The position numbers and the translations under genes were made by a program. From NCBI GenBank assembly GCA_964514395.1, contig CAZEQK010000063.1, positions 1 to 12,801 of the forward strand: a stretch of 12,801 nucleotides of DNA, written 5' to 3'. Shown piece by piece: positions 1 to 5,857 of the stretch (position 1 is its first letter; each line of letters opens with the position of its first letter). Source of the stretch: CAZEQK01 sp964514395 (GTDB taxonomy: Bacteria; Bacillota; Bacilli; Tepidibacillales; Tepidibacillaceae). The notes below the pieces were generated by a model. The model was not told the DNA's origin. It made no database searches and saw nothing but the letters and a program-made list of their open reading frames with translations.

Positions 1-2
1 TA

Positions 3-104
3 ATTATTATTACAACAACAATTGTAGCAACAATGTCTTGGGAAACAATTAATAATCGTAAAGACAAAGTAGTGGAAAATATAGTAGCAAATATGAGAAA
101 ATAA
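3..104 (+). CDS. C-terminal tail of a truncated unknown gene
   Basis: This open frame runs in from the left edge and stops at TAA 102-104, giving 33 residues. The tail begins with a short hydrophobic, Thr-rich stretch (IIITTTIVATM) and ends with a charged segment rich in Lys, Asn and Glu. The hydrophobic part could be the end of a membrane segment, but only the tail is visible. A sigma-A-like promoter overlaps the stop codon, which fits a gene boundary here. I do not recognise the family, and a chance open frame of this length is possible. Confidence 0.35.
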   Translation: MIITTTIVATMSWETINNRKDKVVENIVANMRK

Positions 105-132
105 TGACAAATAAAGGATTTAATAGTATATT
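104..132 (+). promoter_or_regulatory. Candidate sigma-A promoter for the 50-aa gene
   Basis: ATGACA at 104-109 (5/6 match to TTGACA) and TATATT at 127-132 (5/6 match to TATAAT) are separated by exactly 17 nt. Transcription would start near 139, about 35 nt before the Shine-Dalgarno site at 173. It overlaps a sigma-G-like element, so which sigma factor acts is unresolved. Confidence 0.45.
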
Positions 133-154
133 TTTTTTTATTTTACCCATACTA
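126..154 (+). promoter_or_regulatory. Candidate sigma-G (forespore) promoter
   Basis: GTATA at 126-130 and CATACTA at 148-154 are 17 nt apart. They match the general form of Bacillus forespore sigma-G promoters (GHATR, about 18 nt, CATnHTA). The predicted start near 161 leaves a short leader before the GGGGGT ribosome site. AT-rich sequence yields such matches by chance, so this is tentative. Confidence 0.3.
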
Positions 155-183
155 ATAATAGTAAAAAATTATGGGGGTATCGT

Positions 184-336
184 ATGGAAAAAGGAATGAT
201 TATAGATGCATACAGTCGTGGTTTACTTTCAAGAGAAGAGTGTACAAAAATATTAGGAATAGATCCTAGAATCTTAATAGATAATAATGACGATGGGATG
301 GGAAATTTATATGGATTTGAAAGATCAACAAGATAA
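184..336 (+). CDS. Small 50-aa protein of unknown function
   Basis: A 50-residue reading frame starts at ATG 184, 5 nt after a clear GGGGGT Shine-Dalgarno site (173-178), and ends at TAA 334-336. A strong hairpin terminator begins 11 nt later, so it sits in a complete promoter-RBS-ORF-terminator unit; that is the main evidence it is real. The N-terminal half (about residues 7-27, with DAYSRGLLSREEC followed by KILGID) reads as two short amphipathic helices, loosely like a helix-turn-helix or sigma-factor fragment. The C-terminal half is Asp/Asn/Gly-rich. There is no signal peptide or membrane segment. One cysteine is present (residue 20). I do not recognise the family. The upstream sigma-G-like element raises, but does not show, a sporulation role. 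Confidence 0.6.
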   Translation: MEKGMIIDAYSRGLLSREECTKILGIDPRILIDNNDDGMGNLYGFERSTR

Positions 337-347
337 TAAAATTTATT

Positions 348-390
348 AAAAGTCTGAATTAGTCAGGTTAGCTAATTCAGACTTTTATTT
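348..390 (+). terminator. Rho-independent terminator, possibly bidirectional
   Basis: Perfect 15-bp inverted repeat: arms 348-362 and 372-386 with a 9-nt loop. The right arm ends in TTTT and is followed by ATTTTT. The opposite strand also leaves the hairpin into an AT-rich tract, so it could work both ways. It closes the transcript of the 50-aa gene. Confidence 0.8.
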
Positions 391-411
391 TTGATCTTCG
401 GCTTCAACAAG

Positions 412-504
412 ACTCCCTCTTCAACATCGTAAGAGGGAGTTGTTTCAATCCCTCGAAATAAGGGTGGCTAAGGTTCAGGTGGAGATAAAAACTCCATCTG
501 AACC
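412..504. other. Cluster of three consecutive stem-loops, non-coding
   Basis: Three hairpins lie in 93 nt. The first has perfect 10-bp arms at 412-421 and 431-440 with a 9-nt loop. The second has 4-bp arms CCCT 450-453 and AGGG 461-464 with a 7-nt loop. The third has 13-bp arms at 472-484 and 492-504 with one G-U pair and a 7-nt loop. None is followed directly by a T-tract, so they do not look like simple terminators. Together they resemble a structured RNA or the non-coding end of a mobile element (for example the ends of IS200/IS605-family elements), but no transposase remnant is visible next to them. Confidence 0.45.
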
Positions 505-620
505 AAGTCTTCTTTATTAAAAGTTTTATTTTTTTTATCAACATGATAGATTTTAATAATGAAAAAGTTTTATAATAGTATGTATTATTAATCAGAACTT
601 TTATCATCTCATATAATAAT
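505..620 (+). promoter_or_regulatory. aroC upstream region with a candidate promoter
   Basis: This AT-rich stretch lies between the stem-loops and the aroC ribosome site. A perfect TATAAT is at 571-576; the best -35 (TAGATT at 547-552, 18-nt spacing) is weak, so the promoter may need an activator or lie elsewhere. I see no TRAP-site triplet series and no complete T-box leader, so no specific amino-acid control is evident. Confidence 0.35.
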
Positions 621-632
621 GGAGGTTTTTTA

Positions 633-1802
633 ATGAGGTTTTTAGATGCAGGGGAGTCCCATGGTCCTCAATTAACGGCAATTATTGAAGGATTTCCAAG
701 TGGATTTGGAATTTCCGTAGAAAAAATTAATGATGCACTAAGAAAAAGACAGGGGGGCTATGGTAGAGGAAGAAGAATGGAAATCGAAAAGGATATGGTT
801 CAAATCAAAAGTGGTATTCGATTTGGGAAGACAACTGGAGCCCCTATTACTTTAATCATAGAAAACAAGGACTACAAACACTGGCAACAAATCATGAGTA
901 TTGAGAAAGAGGACGAACAGCTACAAAAAAGAGTATCTAATCCTAGACCTGGCCATGCAGATTTGAATGGTGGTATTAAATATCATCTCAGTGATCTTCG
1001 TGATGTGTTAGAAAGATCTAGTGCAAGAGAAACTGCTATTAGAGTAGCTATTGGTGCGATTGCCAAACAGCTTTTAGTTCCTTTTCAAATAGAAATTATC
1101 AGTCATGTTATCAATATTGGTGGTATTAAATCAATGGACTATTCGGAGCATCAGCATATATCGATGGATGATTTTGCTAAACAGATTGATCAATCAGAGG
1201 TAAGATGCTTTGATAGAGAAGCAACAGAATTGATGAAAAAAGAGATAGATAAAGCAAAAAGCATAGGAGATACAATCGGTGGTGTTGTAGAGATTATTGC
1301 AACAGGGTTGCCAATAGGGCTTGGAAGTCACGTGCATTGGGATCGAAAGCTTGATGGGAGAATCGGACAAGCAATATTAAGTATTCAAGCATTTAAGGGT
1401 GTTGAAATCGGAATAGGATTTGAAGCAGCTAATTTAGCTGGTTCACTAGTGCATGATGAAATTAAATGGAGTGAGGAAAAAGGATATTATCGCTCTTCAA
1501 ATCGTGCAGGTGGTATTGAAGGTGGTATGACCAATGGACAACCATTACTTGTAAAAGGGGTAATGAAGCCAATCCCAACTTTATATAAGCCATTAAAAAG
1601 CATTGATATCGACACAAAAAAGGAATTCACTGCAAGCATAGAACGTTCAGATGCGTGTGCGGTACCTGCTGCAAGTATCGTTGCTGAACACGTTGTTGCC
1701 TGGGAAATAGCAAATGCTTTCCTTGATAAATTTTCTGGAGACTCCTATCATGAGATAATAAATCAATACCAAAATTATATGATGCAGGTAAAGGAATATT
1801 AA
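633..1802 (+). CDS. aroC: Chorismate synthase
   Basis: Catalyses the last step of the shikimate pathway, converting 5-enolpyruvylshikimate-3-phosphate to chorismate with reduced FMN; cytoplasmic. The 389 residues are full length for the family. Visible motifs in order: GESHG (residues 7-11, with conserved His10), RQGGYGRGRR (39-48), NPRPGHADLNGG (103-114, conserved second active-site His108), RSSARE (128-133), NRAGGIEGGMTNGQP in the C-terminal third, and RSDACAVPAASIVAE from Arg338. ATG 633 is preceded by GGAGG (621-625) with 7-nt spacing. It is first of four same-strand genes, and aroB starts 1 nt after its stop, so the two are co-transcribed and probably translationally coupled. This gene is called aroF in B. 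subtilis. No damaged motif is seen. Confidence 0.97.
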   Translation: MRFLDAGESHGPQLTAIIEGFPSGFGISVEKINDALRKRQGGYGRGRRMEIEKDMVQIKSGIRFGKTTGAPITLIIENKDYKHWQQIMSIEKEDEQLQKRVSNPRPGHADLNGGIKYHLSDLRDVLERSSARETAIRVAIGAIAKQLLVPFQIEIISHVINIGGIKSMDYSEHQHISMDDFAKQIDQSEVRCFDREATELMKKEIDKAKSIGDTIGGVVEIIATGLPIGLGSHVHWDRKLDGRIGQAILSIQAFKGVEIGIGFEAANLAGSLVHDEIKWSEEKGYYRSSNRAGGIEGGMTNGQPLLVKGVMKPIPTLYKPLKSIDIDTKKEFTASIERSDACAVPAASIVAEHVVAWEIANAFLDKFSGDSYHEIINQYQNYMMQVKEY

Positions 1803-1803
1803 G

Positions 1804-2889
1804 ATGAAAAAATTGATGATTCATACAAAAGCAAGTGATTACCCATTATTAATAGGTACAGATATTATAGGAAAGCTGCCAGAATTTTTACAAGAGGTAG
1901 GTATTTCAAAGGAAAACCAGCTATTCATCGTATCTGATACAAATGTTGCTCCCTTATATTTAGATGAGGTACTAAAGGGACTACCTGATTTTAATGTCAA
2001 TTATTATATTGTTGAAGCAGGTGAAACTGCAAAAGCATTACAGGAAGCTGAAAAAATAATAGAATTTGCAATAAAGAAAGGCTTAGATAGAACCTCTGCA
2101 ATAGTAGCACTAGGTGGCGGTGTTGTTGGTGATTTAGCAGGCTTTGTCGCATCTATTTATATGCGTGGAATCGCTTTTGTACAATGTCCAACAACAATTT
2201 TAGCCCATGATAGTAGTGTTGGTGGAAAGGTAGGAATCAATCATGCCTTAGGAAAAAACTTGATTGGTTCGTTCTATCAGCCTAAGCTCGTCTGTTATCA
2301 CACATCCTTTATCAAATCTCTACCAGAAAGAGATAGGAAGGCTGGGTTAGCTGAGGTGATTAAGCATGGATTAATTGCTGATGCAAGCTTTGTTGATTGG
2401 TTAGATGAACATGCAGATAAGCTGTTAACGCTAGACTTGGAATATTTAAACGATGCTTTAGAAAAGGGTATCAAGATTAAAGCAAAGGTAGTCCAAGAGG
2501 ATGAGAAGGAGCAAGGCATTAGAGCCATATTAAATTATGGTCACACATTAGGACATGCTATTGAAAACCTATCCAATTATCAATATTTACATGGTGAGTC
2601 CGTTGCAATTGGGATGGCTTTTGCAAGTGCATTGTCCCATAAACTAGGTTTAGCTTCAGAACATGTTGTTCAAATGACCATTCAGCTTATAAAGAAATAT
2701 GGCTTGCCTACTACCATACCTAAAGAGTATGAGACCAATGAAATCGTAAGGATCATGATGAGAGATAAAAAGTTCAAAAATAATCAAATAAGAATGGTAC
2801 TTCCTATTGATATTGGGAAAGTAATGATATATGAGGATATCGACAAAGGCGTTTTGTACAATGTCATCGATTCTTTGAAAGATAATTAA
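1804..2889 (+). CDS. aroB: 3-Dehydroquinate synthase
   Basis: Converts DAHP to 3-dehydroquinate, the second step of the shikimate pathway, using NAD+ and a divalent metal in the cytoplasm. At 361 residues it is of normal length. Visible motifs: the nucleotide-binding GGGVVGDLAGF (104-114), DSSVGGK (136-142), EVIKHG (184-189), NYGHTLGHAIE (244-254) and LHGES (262-266). Glu184, His247 and His263 match the family's three metal ligands. The short 'TTILAHDSSVGG' form, in place of the enterobacterial 'LLAQVDSSVGG', is typical of Bacillus AroB. ATG 1804 lies 1 nt after the aroC stop; its ribosome site (AAAGG, 1790-1794) sits within the end of aroC, consistent with coupling. Confidence 0.97.
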   Translation: MKKLMIHTKASDYPLLIGTDIIGKLPEFLQEVGISKENQLFIVSDTNVAPLYLDEVLKGLPDFNVNYYIVEAGETAKALQEAEKIIEFAIKKGLDRTSAIVALGGGVVGDLAGFVASIYMRGIAFVQCPTTILAHDSSVGGKVGINHALGKNLIGSFYQPKLVCYHTSFIKSLPERDRKAGLAEVIKHGLIADASFVDWLDEHADKLLTLDLEYLNDALEKGIKIKAKVVQEDEKEQGIRAILNYGHTLGHAIENLSNYQYLHGESVAIGMAFASALSHKLGLASEHVVQMTIQLIKKYGLPTTIPKEYETNEIVRIMMRDKKFKNNQIRMVLPIDIGKVMIYEDIDKGVLYNVIDSLKDN

Positions 2890-2909
2890 TTCTTTAAATT
2901 ACTTATAGA

Positions 2910-2933
2910 TTTTAACGCGTTGTAGTGTTAAAA
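2910..2933. repeat. Inverted repeat between aroB and hisC
   Basis: TTTTAAC at 2910-2916 and GTTAAAA at 2927-2933 are perfect 7-bp arms, extendable inward by a G-U and a C-G pair. There is no T-tract. It could be an mRNA processing or stability hairpin or an operator in the 80-nt gap; no convincing promoter is seen, so hisC probably depends on the upstream promoter. Confidence 0.3.
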
Positions 2934-2969
2934 TGACAATAATTATTTGATTTATTTGAGGTGAAATAG

Positions 2970-4049
2970 ATGAAATTGAATAAGCAATTTATACATGTTC
3001 CTGTATACCAACCAGGAAAATCACTAGATGATGTAAGAAAAGAGTATGGAATAAAGGAAGTAATTAAATTATCCTCAAATGAAAATCCCTTTGGCACATC
3101 AGAAAGGGTAAAGGAAAGGATAATGAAGGATATGCAGCATCTAGCAGTATATCCTGATGGCGCTGGGGCAAATATAAAAGAAGCGCTCGCGGCACATTAT
3201 GAGATTCAAACTAATCAAATCATTTTAGGTAATGGATCAGATGAAATAATTAAGTTTTTATCAAGGGTTTATTTAAATCAACATACAGAAGTAATCATGG
3301 CTACCCCCACTTTTCCAATTTATAAAGCCAATGCAATAATGGAAAATGCTCAAATCATTGAGGTTCCATTAAGTGAAGGTGTGCATCATCTTGAGCAGAT
3401 GGGAGGTGCTATAAGTGATAAAACAGCTTTAATTTGGATTTGTAATCCAAATAATCCTACGGGTACAATGATTACTGACGGAGAGCTTATTGATTTTCTG
3501 GAAAAGGTACCAAAGGATGTTTTAGTGATTGTGGATGAAGCCTATGCAGAATATGTGAGTAACAGTGATTATCCTAATACACTGAAGCTATTAAAACAAT
3601 ATCCTAATCTCATGTTATTAAGAACCTTCTCAAAAATATACGGTCTTGCATCCCTTCGAATTGGATATGGTATTGCAAACGAGAATATTATTAATGATTT
3701 AGCGAAGGTTAGAGAACCATTTAACGTGAATCACCTTGCTCAAATAGGAGCGGAGGCTGCATTAAAGGACCAACAATTTGTACGATATAGTAAGGAATTA
3801 AATGCGAAGAGCAAGGAGCTATTACTTAAAGGATTAGAAGCCTTAGGAATTAATTATTATCCATCAGAGACTAATTTTGTGCTTATTCGCCATGGGTTAG
3901 ATGATGAACTAGTGTTTAAAAAATTTCTAGAAGAAGGTATTATCATAAGACCAGGAAACAAATTAGGGTTGCCTGGTACAGCAAGGGTTACGATTGGAAC
4001 AATGGAGCAGATAGACAGGATCATAAACACATTTCAACAATTATTCTAA
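2970..4049 (+). CDS. hisC: Histidinol-phosphate aminotransferase
   Basis: PLP-dependent class I/II aminotransferase converting imidazole-acetol phosphate and glutamate to histidinol phosphate. In Bacillus the same enzyme also transaminates phenylpyruvate and hydroxyphenylpyruvate, which explains its place among aromatic genes. The 359 residues are full length. Motifs: SSNENPFGTS (35-44), GNGSDEI (87-93), NPNNPTG (159-165), DEAYAEY (189-195), TFSKIYGLASLRIGY (219-233, Lys222 being the PLP lysine and Arg230 a phosphate contact), and IIRPG...GLPGTARVTIG with Arg327 and Arg339 expected to bind substrate. ATG 2970 follows GAGGTG (2958-2963) at 6-nt spacing. aroA starts 12 nt after its stop. A purely aromatic aminotransferase function cannot be excluded from sequence alone. 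Confidence 0.93.
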   Translation: MKLNKQFIHVPVYQPGKSLDDVRKEYGIKEVIKLSSNENPFGTSERVKERIMKDMQHLAVYPDGAGANIKEALAAHYEIQTNQIILGNGSDEIIKFLSRVYLNQHTEVIMATPTFPIYKANAIMENAQIIEVPLSEGVHHLEQMGGAISDKTALIWICNPNNPTGTMITDGELIDFLEKVPKDVLVIVDEAYAEYVSNSDYPNTLKLLKQYPNLMLLRTFSKIYGLASLRIGYGIANENIINDLAKVREPFNVNHLAQIGAEAALKDQQFVRYSKELNAKSKELLLKGLEALGINYYPSETNFVLIRHGLDDELVFKKFLEEGIIIRPGNKLGLPGTARVTIGTMEQIDRIINTFQQLF

Positions 4050-4061
4050 TGGAGGATTTTC

Positions 4062-5351
4062 ATGAAGTATACGGTTAAGCCGATTAAAAAAATTGCTGGT
4101 ATGCTACAGGTTCCAGGTGATAAGTCGATTTCTCATCGCTCGATTATGCTTGGGTCGATTGCAAATGGGACAACGGAAATAGAAGGGTTTTTACAGGCTA
4201 ATGATTGTTTAAGTACGATTCGTATATTTAAGCAGTTGGGCGTCCAAATTAAACAAACGGATCATCAAGGCTACTTAATTAAAGGGAATGGATTGGCTAG
4301 TCTTCAGGAGCCCAATCAGCTTCTTGATGTAGGTAACTCAGGCACAACCATTCGGTTAATCACTGGAATTTTAGCTGGACAGCATTTTCACAGTGTGATT
4401 GCAGGTGACCATTCTATTGCCAAACGCCCAATGGGTCGTGTTGTAAAACCATTAAAGTTAATGGGTGCAACGATTGATGGTCGTGAAAATGGGAGCTATG
4501 CCCCTCTATCGATTCGTGGAGGAGAGCTTAAGGGTATTCATTATGAATCACCTGTTGCAAGTGCTCAAATTAAATCAGCTCTTTTGTTTGCAGGTTTATA
4601 TGGCGAAGGTAAAACAACGGTAAAGGAACCATTTTTATCAAGGGATCATACCGAGAAAATGCTTCTTCATTTTGGTGCTGAGCTTGAGATAAAAGCAAAT
4701 GAAGCATCAATAGTTCCTAGACCTAACTTAGAGGGTCAAAAAGTACTTATACCGGGAGACTTTTCGTCAGCTGCATTTTTCATCGCAGCTGCCTTAATTG
4801 TGCCTAATAGCAAGCTATTGTTAAAAAGAGTGGGCTACAACCCAACAAGAACTGGATTCTTAGATGCAGTGATAGCAATGAATGGGAAGGTAGAGATCGT
4901 TGATTCCTATACATACGGCTTAGAGCCTGTTGCAGATATCATGATAGAAAGTAGTGAACTAAAAGGTATTAAGGTGAATGGGGAAATGATACCAAGAATT
5001 ATAGATGAGCTACCTTTACTAGCGGTCCTAGCAAGTCAGGCAGAAGGAACGACAGAAGTAACGGATGCAAAGGAGCTAAGAGTGAAGGAAACAGATCGGA
5101 TCAAAACGATCGTTAGTGAGTTAAGGAAGATTGGACTAGACATAGATGAGCTGGAGGATGGCTTTGTTATAAGTGGAAAACAGGTGGTTCGAGGAGGGTT
5201 TGTTACTACCCATGGAGATCATCGTATTGGAATGGCCATTGCGATAGCAGGCCTAATTGCAAAAGAAGAAATAACAATTGATGAGATTGAGGCGGTTAAT
5301 ATCTCCTATCCGAATTATTTTGAAGATCTTGGCAGAATTTCGAAATATTAA
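4062..5351 (+). CDS. aroA: 3-Phosphoshikimate 1-carboxyvinyltransferase (EPSP synthase, class II)
   Basis: Transfers the enolpyruvyl group of PEP to shikimate-3-phosphate, the sixth step of the shikimate pathway, supplying the substrate of AroC. The 429 residues span both domains. Visible: PGDKSISHRS (18-27), VGNSGTTIR (90-98), SAQIK (167-171), RDHTE (194-198), NPTR (260-263), RIIDELP (312-318, Asp315 as catalytic candidate), KETDRIK (342-348) and THGDHRIGMA (383-392). The GDKS, SAQxK, RxHxE and NxTR signatures together define class II EPSP synthases, as in B. subtilis. ATG 4062 follows GGAGGA (4051-4056) with 5-nt spacing. It is last in the cluster and is named aroE in B. subtilis. No terminator follows its stop directly; the first is at 5459-5483. 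Confidence 0.97.
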   Translation: MKYTVKPIKKIAGMLQVPGDKSISHRSIMLGSIANGTTEIEGFLQANDCLSTIRIFKQLGVQIKQTDHQGYLIKGNGLASLQEPNQLLDVGNSGTTIRLITGILAGQHFHSVIAGDHSIAKRPMGRVVKPLKLMGATIDGRENGSYAPLSIRGGELKGIHYESPVASAQIKSALLFAGLYGEGKTTVKEPFLSRDHTEKMLLHFGAELEIKANEASIVPRPNLEGQKVLIPGDFSSAAFFIAAALIVPNSKLLLKRVGYNPTRTGFLDAVIAMNGKVEIVDSYTYGLEPVADIMIESSELKGIKVNGEMIPRIIDELPLLAVLASQAEGTTEVTDAKELRVKETDRIKTIVSELRKIGLDIDELEDGFVISGKQVVRGGFVTTHGDHRIGMAIAIAGLIAKEEITIDEIEAVNISYPNYFEDLGRISKY

Positions 5352-5369
5352 AATTTTCAGATAATTATA

Positions 5370-5398
5370 TTGACTTTCTTTTTTGTACTATATATACT
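5370..5398 (+). promoter_or_regulatory. Sigma-A promoter of an orphan transcription unit
   Basis: TTGACT (5370-5375) and TATACT (5393-5398) each match consensus at 5 of 6 positions and are exactly 17 nt apart, the best promoter in the window. It begins 19 nt after aroA and points at a terminator only about 60 nt downstream of the -10 box, with no credible ORF between. Confidence 0.65.
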
Positions 5399-5404
5399 CT
5401 ATGT

Positions 5405-5483
5405 ATAAATGGTTTCTCTCCACCCCTATCCTAGATCTAATAGTCGGTATGACCGACGCCACATCGAAAGATGTGGTTTTTTT
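5405..5483 (+). ncRNA. Putative small RNA of about 80 nt
   Basis: The predicted start, about 7 nt after the -10 box, and the T-tract end at 5483 define a short transcript. It contains a pyrimidine-rich 5' part (5411-5430), a 6-bp hairpin (GTCGGT 5443-5448, ACCGAC 5452-5457, loop ATG) and directly after it the GAAA-capped terminator hairpin. A 36-codon frame from ATG 5401 crosses the terminator and has no ribosome site, so I do not call it coding. I cannot match it to a known RNA family. It could be a trans-acting sRNA, or the left-over leader of a gene now missing. Confidence 0.45.
5459..5483 (+). terminator. Rho-independent terminator
   Basis: CCACATC (5459-5465), GAAA tetraloop (5466-5469), GATGTGG (5470-5476), then seven T. 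It ends the putative sRNA and is also the first terminator available to the aroC-aroB-hisC-aroA transcript. Confidence 0.85.
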
Positions 5484-5544
5484 ATTTGTTACCAGAAAGA
5501 CAAGGAAATAAGTACAGAGTCTGTAATCAATAGGTTTAAATAAG

Positions 5545-5595
5545 CAAAAAGACAGCTTCAAAAGGATTAAATATTCTTTCGAAGCTGTCTTTTTG
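5545..5595. terminator. Very strong bidirectional terminator hairpin
   Basis: Perfect 15-bp arms at 5545-5559 and 5581-5595 continue past one mismatch through a further AAAGG(A/T) helix to a small AT-rich loop. T-runs lie within the right arm for the + strand (TTTTTG then TTTGTTTG) and symmetrically for the - strand. It lies only about 60 nt after the previous terminator with no gene between, so it may mark the end of a gene that has been lost or insulate the RHS gene. Confidence 0.75.
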
Positions 5596-5857
5596 TTTGT
5601 TAGTTTATTTTCTATTATTTACTAAATTCATGAAGATTGTTGATTAATAATTTTGGGGTAGACAGGATGATTGCAATAACATCGCATACATATTTAATAG
5701 AAAATTCAATTTACAGAGTAACGGAAAATAATATGCGATAAAAACTATCATTTCATGATATATTAATAGTATGTAATATTTACATAGTAAATAGTATAGA
5801 TAATTATATTATAATGTTCTTAAATTAGAAAAAGAAGTGAAGGAGTCAAACAATCTT
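5596..5857 (+). promoter_or_regulatory. Upstream regulatory region of the RHS gene
   Basis: No gene is seen here. It holds an 8-bp inverted repeat with a long gap (ATCGCATA 5681-5688, TATGCGAT 5732-5739); two short-spacer palindromes (5746-5760 and 5770-5786); the direct repeat AATAGTAT at 5765-5772 and 5790-5797; and a perfect TATAAT at 5810-5815. The nearest -35-like hexamer, TTTACA (5779-5784), lies 25 nt upstream of that TATAAT, too far for an ordinary promoter, so activator dependence or another start is likely. AAGGAG at 5840-5845 is the ribosome site. Confidence 0.4.
5746..5786. promoter_or_regulatory. Pair of operator-like palindromes 25 bp apart
   Basis: TATCATttcATGATA (5746-5760) and TATGTAAtatTTACATA (5770-5786) are perfect palindromes, each with a 3-nt spacer. 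Their centres, 5753 and 5778, are 25 bp apart. This is the geometry of two dimer-binding sites, just upstream of the probable RHS promoter. They do not fit the WalR direct-repeat box. High AT content makes chance palindromes more likely. Confidence 0.35.

Noticed and set aside
440..463. GTTTCAATCCCTC resembles the 3' part of type I CRISPR repeats
   Set aside because: It occurs once, with no second repeat, no regular spacing and no cas gene.
461..467. AGGGTGG upstream of aroC as part of a T-box riboswitch
   Set aside because: The conserved ACCGCG does not follow, only about 75 nt lie between the previous terminator and this motif (too few for Stem I), and no T-tract terminator follows.
404..607. 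67-codon open frame on the - strand before aroC
   Set aside because: It crosses the stem-loop cluster and the likely aroC promoter, has no convincing ribosome site and shows no protein-like pattern.
5401..5511. 36-codon ORF inside the putative sRNA
   Set aside because: It has no ribosome site, starts at or before the predicted transcript start and runs through the terminator hairpin.
5770..5786. WalR (YycF) box upstream of the WapA-like gene
   Set aside because: WalR binds a direct repeat (TGTWAH, 5 nt, TGTWAH); here TGTAAT is followed by an inverted copy and no second direct half-site on either strand.
5837..5857. GTG start for the RHS gene
   Set aside because: It would put the AAGGAG site inside the coding region and is itself preceded only by an A-rich stretch; the signal peptide begins naturally at ATG 5858. 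It cannot be fully excluded because AAGGAG-to-ATG spacing is 12 nt.
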